This document shows positions 59,106 to 64,000 of a DNA stretch of 64,000 nt, piece after piece. The first letter of the stretch is position 1. Each line of letters opens with the position of its first letter. Below the pieces are notes generated by a model. It was not told where the DNA came from. It saw only the letters and a list, made by a program, of their open reading frames with translations, and made no database searches. Origin of the DNA: Pseudonocardia halophobica (lineage in GTDB: Bacteria > Actinomycetota > Actinomycetes > Mycobacteriales > Pseudonocardiaceae); the NCBI RefSeq assembly GCF_027922425.1, contig NZ_BSFQ01000017.1:86661-150660 (forward strand), given 5' to 3'. The translations under genes were made by a program, and so were the position numbers.

Positions 59106-59905
59106 CCAGCCCGGACACGACCACCGAGCCCGCTGCGCTCTTCGAGCGCCGGGGCCACGTCGGCGTCGTCACCCTGAACCGGCCGAAGGCCATGAACGCG
59201 GTGAACGCCGCGCTGTCGATCGCCGCGGGCGCCGCGCTGGAGCAGGCGCAGCAGGACCCCGAGGTGCGGGTCGTGGTGATCACCGGCGCCGGGCGCGGGT
59301 TCTGCGCGGGCGCGGACCTCAAGGAGCTGGCCAAGGGCAACCGGATCGACGACCGCGAGCACCCGGAGTGGGGCTTCGGCGGGATCGTCCAGCACTGGAT
59401 CGGCAAGCCCACGATCGCGGCGGTGAACGGCTACGCGATGGGCGGCGGCACGGAGATCATGCTGTCCTGCGACCTCGCGGTGATCGACGAGACGGCCTCG
59501 CTCGGGCTGCCGGAGGTCAAGCGCGGACTGTTCGCGGCCGCCGGTGGCGTCATCCGGCTGCAGCGCCAGATCCCGCTGAAGATCGCGCTCGAGACGATCT
59601 TGACCGGCGAGCCGATGTCGGCCGCGCGCGCCTACGAGTTGGGCCTGGTCAACCGGGTCGCCCCGCAGGGCACGGCCCTCGACGCGGCGCTGGAGCTGGC
59701 GGAGCTCGTCGCGGCCAACGCCCCGCTCTCGGTGCAGCAGAGCAAGCGGGTGGTGCACGAGACCTGGTCGGCCGGCTCGGACTGGGGCCCGGAGACCTGG
59801 GCGATCAACCGGGACGCGGTGAAGGTCGTGTTCACCAGCCGGGACGCCAGGGAAGGTCCCACGGCCTTCGCCGAGAAGCGCGACCCGGTCTGGGAGGGGC
59901 GCTGA
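59102..59905 (+). CDS. Enoyl-CoA hydratase (crotonase family)
   Basis: A 267-residue crotonase-fold enzyme. The oxyanion-hole segment is GRGFCAGADLKELA (66-79) and the catalytic pair Glu118 (GGGTEIMLSCD) and Glu138 (GLPEVKRG) are both present, supporting a true hydratase. It adds water to a 2-enoyl-CoA and gives the 3-hydroxyacyl-CoA that a retro-aldolase could cleave. Overlaps the next gene by one base (TGATG). Confidence 0.9.
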   Translation: MTSPDTTTEPAALFERRGHVGVVTLNRPKAMNAVNAALSIAAGAALEQAQQDPEVRVVVITGAGRGFCAGADLKELAKGNRIDDREHPEWGFGGIVQHWIGKPTIAAVNGYAMGGGTEIMLSCDLAVIDETASLGLPEVKRGLFAAAGGVIRLQRQIPLKIALETILTGEPMSAARAYELGLVNRVAPQGTALDAALELAELVAANAPLSVQQSKRVVHETWSAGSDWGPETWAINRDAVKVVFTSRDAREGPTAFAEKRDPVWEGR

Positions 59906-61116
59906 TGACGGGAACTGGGCTGAACTCCGCGATCGCCGGTCTCGGGCTGACCGAGATGGGCAAGGTGTACGGGCGGTCCTCGACCTCGCTCGCCGCCGAG
60001 GCGGTCAGGCTCGCCGTCGCCGACGCCGGGCTGGGCCTGGGCGACCTCGACGGGCTGCTCGTCAGCGCCGGGGTGAAGCAGGACGTGAACGTCAACCTCG
60101 CCGCCGTGCTCGGCCTGCACGACCTGGCGGTGCTCAACCAGGTCAACGCCTACGGGGCCACGGCAGGGGTCATGGTGGCGCAGGCTGCCCAGGCGATCGC
60201 CGCGGGTGCCGCGACCACCGTGGCCTGCGTGTTCGCCGACACCCCGCTCAAGCCGAAGCAGTCGGCCGGCGCGGCCTGGGGCTCCGGCGCGAAGCGGCCC
60301 GGCGCGCCTCGGAACCTGCGCGGCATGGCGGGCTGGTCCGTGAACTCCGGCGCCACCAACCCGAACATCCTCTATGCCCTGTGCGCAAGGCGGCACATGG
60401 AGCGCTACGGCACCACCTCCGAGCAGCTCGCCGAGATCGCCGTGGCGCAGCGGGCGTGGGCGGTGCACAACCCGCTCGCCCAGATGCGCGAGCCGCTCAC
60501 GGTGGCCGACCACCAGGCGTCGCGCTGGATCGCCGATCCCCTGCACCTGCTGGACTGCTGCCTGGTCAGCAACGGAGCGGTCGCGGTCGTCGTGACCGCG
60601 GCGGACCGCGCGGCGTCCCTGGCGCAGCCGCCGGTCCACGTGTGGGGGTACGGCCAGGCCCACGCCCCCCGCCGCATGCACGCCGGGTCGGACTGGGGTC
60701 TGGTCACCCCCGCGGGAAGGTCCGGCCCGGCGGCCATGCGGATGGCGGGAATCGGGGTCGACGACGTCGACGTGGCCGAGCTGTACGACTGCTACACGTA
60801 CACGGTCCTGGTCACGCTGGAGGACTACGGCTTCTGCGCCAAGGGCGAGGGCGGGGCGTTCGTGTCCGACGGGCGGCTCGCGCCGGGCGGGAAGCTGGCG
60901 TGCAACACCGGCGGCGGGCAGCTGTCGTCCTACTACATGTGGGGCTTCACGCCGCTCTCGGAAGCGGTCATCCAGGCGCGTGGCGACGGGGGAGTACGCC
61001 AGGCCCCGCGCAACGACGTCGTCCTGGTCAGCGGCAACGGCGGGATCCTCGAGCACCACTCCACACTGGTGCTCAGTCCACACGAGCGGGGCCCGCACGA
61101 GAGGACGGCGGCGTGA
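59905..61116 (+). CDS. Thiolase-fold protein lacking the nucleophilic Cys; possible Ltp2-like aldolase
   Basis: A 403-residue thiolase-superfamily (SCP-x/lipid-transfer-like) protein. At the place of the usual nucleophilic cysteine the sequence is NAYGATAG (81-88), so it cannot be a normal thiolase. The C-terminal ELYDCYTYTVLVTLEDYGF (Tyr294 region) and GGGQLSSYYMWG (Tyr343/Tyr344) replace the thiolase catalytic His loop with tyrosines, as in the steroid side-chain aldolase Ltp2, which works with a DUF35 partner. The DUF35 gene follows with a four-base overlap. The family match is by motif reading; a ketoacyl-thiolase of variant type is the alternative. Confidence 0.75.
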   Translation: MTGTGLNSAIAGLGLTEMGKVYGRSSTSLAAEAVRLAVADAGLGLGDLDGLLVSAGVKQDVNVNLAAVLGLHDLAVLNQVNAYGATAGVMVAQAAQAIAAGAATTVACVFADTPLKPKQSAGAAWGSGAKRPGAPRNLRGMAGWSVNSGATNPNILYALCARRHMERYGTTSEQLAEIAVAQRAWAVHNPLAQMREPLTVADHQASRWIADPLHLLDCCLVSNGAVAVVVTAADRAASLAQPPVHVWGYGQAHAPRRMHAGSDWGLVTPAGRSGPAAMRMAGIGVDDVDVAELYDCYTYTVLVTLEDYGFCAKGEGGAFVSDGRLAPGGKLACNTGGGQLSSYYMWGFTPLSEAVIQARGDGGVRQAPRNDVVLVSGNGGILEHHSTLVLSPHERGPHERTAA

Positions 61117-61538
61117 GCGGAGGCAGGGTGAGCAGCTTCCCCCTGGTCGAGCGGGACGAGGCGAGTGCGGCGTTCTACGACGCCGCGGCCCGCGGCGAGC
61201 TGCTGATGCAGCGCGGCCCGTCCGGCGCCGTGCTGCCGCCCGAGGCACGCACCGACCCGGACAGCGGGTCGGCGGATCTGGAGCCGGTGGTCGTGTCCGG
61301 GGAGGGCACTCTGGTCAGCTGGGTCGTGGTGCACCAGGCGCCGCTGCCGGCGCTCGCCGAGGCCGTGCCGTACGTCAGCGCCGTCGTGGAGCTGGCGGAG
61401 GGGCCGTGGCTGATGGTCCGGCTACTGGCCGACGATCCGGCCGGTCTGCGTGCCGGTGCGCAGGTCCGGGCGCGGTTCGTCCCGTCGGGCTCCGAGGAGG
61501 AGCCGGGCGAGGTCCTGCCCGTGTTCGAGCCGGTCTGA
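61113..61538 (+). CDS. DUF35/OB-fold partner protein with degenerate zinc ribbon
   Basis: A 141-residue OB-fold protein of the ChsH2-C/DUF35 family that partners thiolase-fold enzymes. The N-terminal helix FYDAAARGELLMQR and the OB-fold strand SGEGTLVSWVVVHQAPLP are typical. The zinc ribbon, normally with four cysteines right after GELLxQRC, reads QRGPSGAVLPPEARTDPDSG; the protein has no cysteine at all. GTG 61113 overlaps the upstream stop; GTG 61128, after GGAGG, is a possible alternative start. Confidence 0.82.
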   Translation: MSGGRVSSFPLVERDEASAAFYDAAARGELLMQRGPSGAVLPPEARTDPDSGSADLEPVVVSGEGTLVSWVVVHQAPLPALAEAVPYVSAVVELAEGPWLMVRLLADDPAGLRAGAQVRARFVPSGSEEEPGEVLPVFEPV

Positions 61539-61579
61539 GCCGTGCCGACCGGTACGCTGACGGTCCGAACGGCGGGGGG

Positions 61580-62191
61580 ATGAACGTGGGACGAGGACGG
61601 GGGCCCTTCGCGGGCGGCCCGGAGCAGGCACGGCGCCGGCTGGTCGCCGCGGCGGAAGAGTGCTTCCTCGCCTACGGCGTGCAGCGCACCACGATGGACG
61701 ACATCGCCAAGCGCGCCGGGGTCTCAAGGCCCACCGTCTACCGGTACTTCGCCGACCGCGACGCGCTGATCGTCGAGGTCGTGTCCCGGCGCTCGCGGGC
61801 CTTCAGCGGGCATGCGCGCGAGTACATCGACAGCCGCACGACCTTCGCCGACAAGCTGGTCGACGGGCTGGCGTTCCTCATCGACGGCGGCCGCAAGGAC
61901 CCCATCCTGCGGGCCCTGCTGCGGCCGGAGAACCTCGGCGCGGCCAGCGGGATCCTCACGTCGACGAACGTGGCGGAGAACCTCACCTACGAGATCTGGG
62001 AGCCCATCCTGTCGGCCGCCCAGGCCGCGGGGGAGATGCGCCCGGACGTCGACCTGCACGAGTTCTGCGCGCTGATGGCCGACCTCGAGCTGATGATGGT
62101 CAGCCGCGAGGACCTGTTCGACCCCGACGGCCCCACGGCCCGCGACCTCATCGGGGACTTCCTGCTGCCGGCGCTCGCGCCCGCGGGCTGA
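61580..62191 (+). CDS. TetR-family regulator 1
   Basis: A 203-residue regulator. The helix-turn-helix is TTMDDIAKRAGVSRPTVYRYFADRDALI (in parts, about 35-62), followed by a helical ligand domain with EYIDSRTTFADKLVDGLAFLIDGG. ATG 61580 follows GGGGGG. It lies 41 bases after the catabolic operon and may be co-transcribed with it. It faces TetR 2 tail to tail, and the two share clear similarity over the ligand domain (FIDTRSTIDAKLVDGMIFLVDSGRRDP in TetR 2), so they are paralogues. Its stop codon sits in the loop of a perfect hairpin. Confidence 0.9.
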   Translation: MNVGRGRGPFAGGPEQARRRLVAAAEECFLAYGVQRTTMDDIAKRAGVSRPTVYRYFADRDALIVEVVSRRSRAFSGHAREYIDSRTTFADKLVDGLAFLIDGGRKDPILRALLRPENLGAASGILTSTNVAENLTYEIWEPILSAAQAAGEMRPDVDLHEFCALMADLELMMVSREDLFDPDGPTARDLIGDFLLPALAPAG

Positions 62192-62207
62192 TCCCGCGGG
62201 CGCGAGC
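62173..62207. terminator. Bidirectional terminator between the two TetR genes
   Basis: GCTCGCGCCCGCGGG (62173-62187) pairs perfectly with CCCGCGGGCGCGAGC (62193-62207). The loop CTGAT contains the TGA stop of the first TetR gene, so half of the stem is coding. Confidence 0.8.
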
Positions 62208-62212
62208 CCTGC

Positions 62213-62863
62213 TCAGCCCGCCCGGGCCGCGCTGCGGTCGTACTCCACGGCGTGGTGCAGCGCGGGCACCACGAACCGCTCCATGAGACGCCGGTGGGAG
62301 GGGTCCTCCGCACCGAGCCGCTCGATGCGGCCCACCAGGATCAGCTCGACGAAGGTCAGCCAGGCGCAGAAGCGGTCGACGTCGAGGTCCGCGCGGACCT
62401 CACCGGCCTCCTGGGCCTCCCGCAGGATCGGGGCCCAGAGCTCGGCGGTGAGGTCCGTGGCCAGCTTCGGCGTGTCGCTGACGCGGTTGGCGACCTCGAG
62501 GAACTCGAGGCTGACGAGCTGCAGGACCATGGGGTCCCGCCGCCCGCTGTCCACCAGGAAGATCATCCCGTCGACCAGCTTCGCGTCGATGGTCGACCGG
62601 GTGTCGATGAACCGGCGGGCCCGGTCCAGCAGGTCCCGGGCCCGGGCGAGCAGGACACCGGTGATCAGATCGTCCCGCGTCGCGTAGTGCCGGTACACGG
62701 TGGGGCGGGAGACGCCGGCCTCCCGCGCGACGTCGTCCATCGTCGTCTTCGTGATACCGAGTCGGAGATAGCAGGACTCCGCGGCGAGCAGGATCGCCGT
62801 GGCCGGGTCCGTCACCCGGGCACGCGGTGCCCGCTTCCGCCCTCCCTCGGAGCCCTTCGCCAT
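62213..62863 (-). CDS. TetR-family regulator 2
   Basis: A 216-residue regulator, paralogue of TetR 1. The helix-turn-helix is TTMDDVAREAGVSRPTVYRHYATRDDLI (in parts), after a basic tail. The ligand domain contains the same TRST-DAKLVDG motif. ATG 62863 is chosen since GGAGGGGGAAGG precedes it; a frame-open ATG at 62935 lies close to the KorB stop. It may control the ferredoxin oxidoreductase or the catabolic operon. Confidence 0.88.
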   Translation of the reverse strand: MAKGSEGGRKRAPRARVTDPATAILLAAESCYLRLGITKTTMDDVAREAGVSRPTVYRHYATRDDLITGVLLARARDLLDRARRFIDTRSTIDAKLVDGMIFLVDSGRRDPMVLQLVSLEFLEVANRVSDTPKLATDLTAELWAPILREAQEAGEVRADLDVDRFCAWLTFVELILVGRIERLGAEDPSHRRLMERFVVPALHHAVEYDRSAARAG

Positions 62864-62936
62864 CGCCTTCCCCCTCCGTGCGCCCGTCGACGCTACCGGA
62901 CGGGACTCGCCGGACAGCTCGGTGACCGTCCCCATA

Positions 62937-64000
62937 TCAGGCGATCGTCCAGGTGTCGCGGCCGTCGAGCAGGCTCTGGAGGTCCGGGGCCCCGCCCCTC
63001 CGGGCCTCCTCGAGCTGGGCGCGGGCGGCGTCGTCGTAGGTGGTGCGGTCGACGTCGCGGAAGATCCCGGTCACGGTGTGGTTGAGGTCCTGGTCGGACA
63101 GCCGGGACAGGGCGAAGGCCAGCTCCAGGTTCGTGGCGTCGTGGACGACGATGTCGGCGGGGTCGAAGCTCGCGCCGTCGACGACCTCGAGCCGGAAGCC
63201 GCGCTGGATGACGGCGTACTGGCCGAGCCCGTCGTCGCCGACCGGTCCGAAGCGGATCGGCTCCCCGTGCCGGACCGGGACGAGCCGCTGGTCCTTGGTC
63301 TCCGGCTTGCGGAGCAGGTCGAAGGAGCCGTCGTTGAAGATCGGGCAGTCCTGGAAGATCTCGACCAGCGCCGACCCGCGGTGGGCGGCGGCGGCGCCGA
63401 GGACCTCGGTGAGGCCCTTGCGGTCGGAGTCCAGCGCCCGGCCCACGAAGGACGCCTCGGCACCCAACGCGAGGGAGATCGGGTTGAACGGGTGGTCGAC
63501 CGAGCCCATGGGGGTGGACTTGGTGACCTTCCCGACCTCGGACGTCGGCGAGTACTGGCCCTTGGTCAGCCCGTAGATCCGGTTGTTGAACAGCAGGATC
63601 TTGAGGTTGACGTTGCGGCGCAGCGCGTGGATCAGGTGGTTGCCGCCGATGGACAGCGCGTCGCCGTCGCCGGTGACCACCCAGACGGACAGGTCGGGCC
63701 GGGAGACGGCCAGGCCGGTGGCGATGGTCGGGGCGCGGCCGTGGATGGAGTGCATCCCGTAGGTGTTCAGGTAGTACGGGAAGCGGCTCGAGCAGCCGAT
63801 CCCGGACACGAACACGGTGTTCTCGCGGCGGATCCCCAGGGTGGGGAGGAACTGGCGCACCGCGGCGAGCACGGCGTAGTCGCCGCAGCCGGGGCACCAG
63901 CGGACCTCCTGGTCGGAGGTGTAGTCCTTGGCGGTCTGCTTGGCGTCGGTGGTCGGGACGAGGTCCAGCCCGCCGATCGACGGCAGACCCAGGTCGGTGC
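62937..64000 (-). CDS. korB: 2-oxoacid:ferredoxin oxidoreductase, beta subunit (KorB), cut by window edge
   Basis: At least 354 codons lie in the window; the start is just outside. The N-terminal iron-sulfur motif VRWCPGCGDYAVL and the following GIGCSSRFPYYLNTYGMHSIHGRAP (in parts), with the thiamine diphosphate motif VVTGDGDALSIGGNHLIHALRRN (in parts), are those of the actinobacterial 2-oxoglutarate:ferredoxin oxidoreductase. It decarboxylates 2-oxoglutarate to succinyl-CoA with ferredoxin. The alpha subunit is expected upstream, outside the window. TetR 2 is downstream on the same strand. Confidence 0.95.
   Translation of the reverse strand, partial: TDLGLPSIGGLDLVPTTDAKQTAKDYTSDQEVRWCPGCGDYAVLAAVRQFLPTLGIRRENTVFVSGIGCSSRFPYYLNTYGMHSIHGRAPTIATGLAVSRPDLSVWVVTGDGDALSIGGNHLIHALRRNVNLKILLFNNRIYGLTKGQYSPTSEVGKVTKSTPMGSVDHPFNPISLALGAEASFVGRALDSDRKGLTEVLGAAAAHRGSALVEIFQDCPIFNDGSFDLLRKPETKDQRLVPVRHGEPIRFGPVGDDGLGQYAVIQRGFRLEVVDGASFDPADIVVHDATNLELAFALSRLSDQDLNHTVTGIFRDVDRTTYDDAARAQLEEARRGGAPDLQSLLDGRDTWTIA

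Noticed and set aside
59905..61116. Ordinary acetyl-CoA acetyltransferase (thiolase)
   Set aside because: The nucleophilic cysteine is missing and the GHP/His loop is replaced by SSYYMWG, so a thiolytic mechanism is unlikely.

Overview
The window is high-GC DNA (by eye a little over 70% G+C) with strong third-position GC bias, many GTG starts and many 4-base start/stop overlaps. It carries an actinobacterial prfB-ftsE-ftsX-smpB-ssrA block, a complete Mce locus and catabolic acyl-CoA genes. This points to a free-living actinomycete of the Pseudonocardia / Pseudonocardiaceae type. The genus is inferred from gene content and style, not from a marker gene. No insertion sequence, prophage, CRISPR array or integron was seen.

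Layout. 1-15.8 kb holds mixed housekeeping and accessory genes: a class II aldolase cut by the left edge, an FAD oxidoreductase, a small HTTM membrane operon, a nitronate monooxygenase, an S4 protein, an OafA-type acyltransferase, a lytic transglycosylase, SoxR, an acyl-CoA ligase, a PtpB-type phosphatase, a VapBC-like pair, a paired acyl-CoA dehydrogenase operon and a leishmanolysin-like peptidase. 16.0-24.1 kb is conserved core: prfB, ftsE, ftsX, smpB, an amidohydrolase, an HxlR/quinone reductase divergon, tmRNA and a methyltransferase.

24.2-33.6 kb contains a compact minus-strand operon that looks like a biuret/allophanate nitrogen-scavenging pathway: allophanate hydrolase amidase domain, two biuret-hydrolase-like cysteine hydrolases, an NCS2-type permease, an AtzH-like protein, and the C-terminal domain of allophanate hydrolase as a separate gene. 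All five junctions are 4-base overlaps. A methyltransferase, a FadR-type GntR regulator and a CCC1/VIT1 transporter follow. 33.6-36.6 kb has an iron-sulfur photolyase, a DoxX/MauE plus DsbA pair and tRNA-Ala(GGC).

36.7-64 kb is devoted to uptake and breakdown of a hydrophobic carboxylic substrate: a second acyl-CoA dehydrogenase pair, aldehyde dehydrogenase, two acyl-CoA ligases, an alpha/beta hydrolase, a divergently encoded Mce ATPase (MkL/MceG type), yrbEAB, mceA-F and two Mce-associated proteins. Then come aldehyde dehydrogenase, enoyl-CoA hydratase, a thiolase-fold protein without the nucleophilic cysteine, a cysteine-free DUF35 protein, two TetR regulators, and the beta subunit of a 2-oxoacid:ferredoxin oxidoreductase cut by the right edge. 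The last catabolic operon reads as hydration, retro-aldol cleavage and aldehyde oxidation, comparable to steroid side-chain cleavage by Ltp2-ChsH2. Two inverted-repeat families recur at promoters of this region (CCTA-N7-TAGG three times, GAGAC-N14-GTCTC twice) and may tie the transport and catabolic genes into shared regulons.
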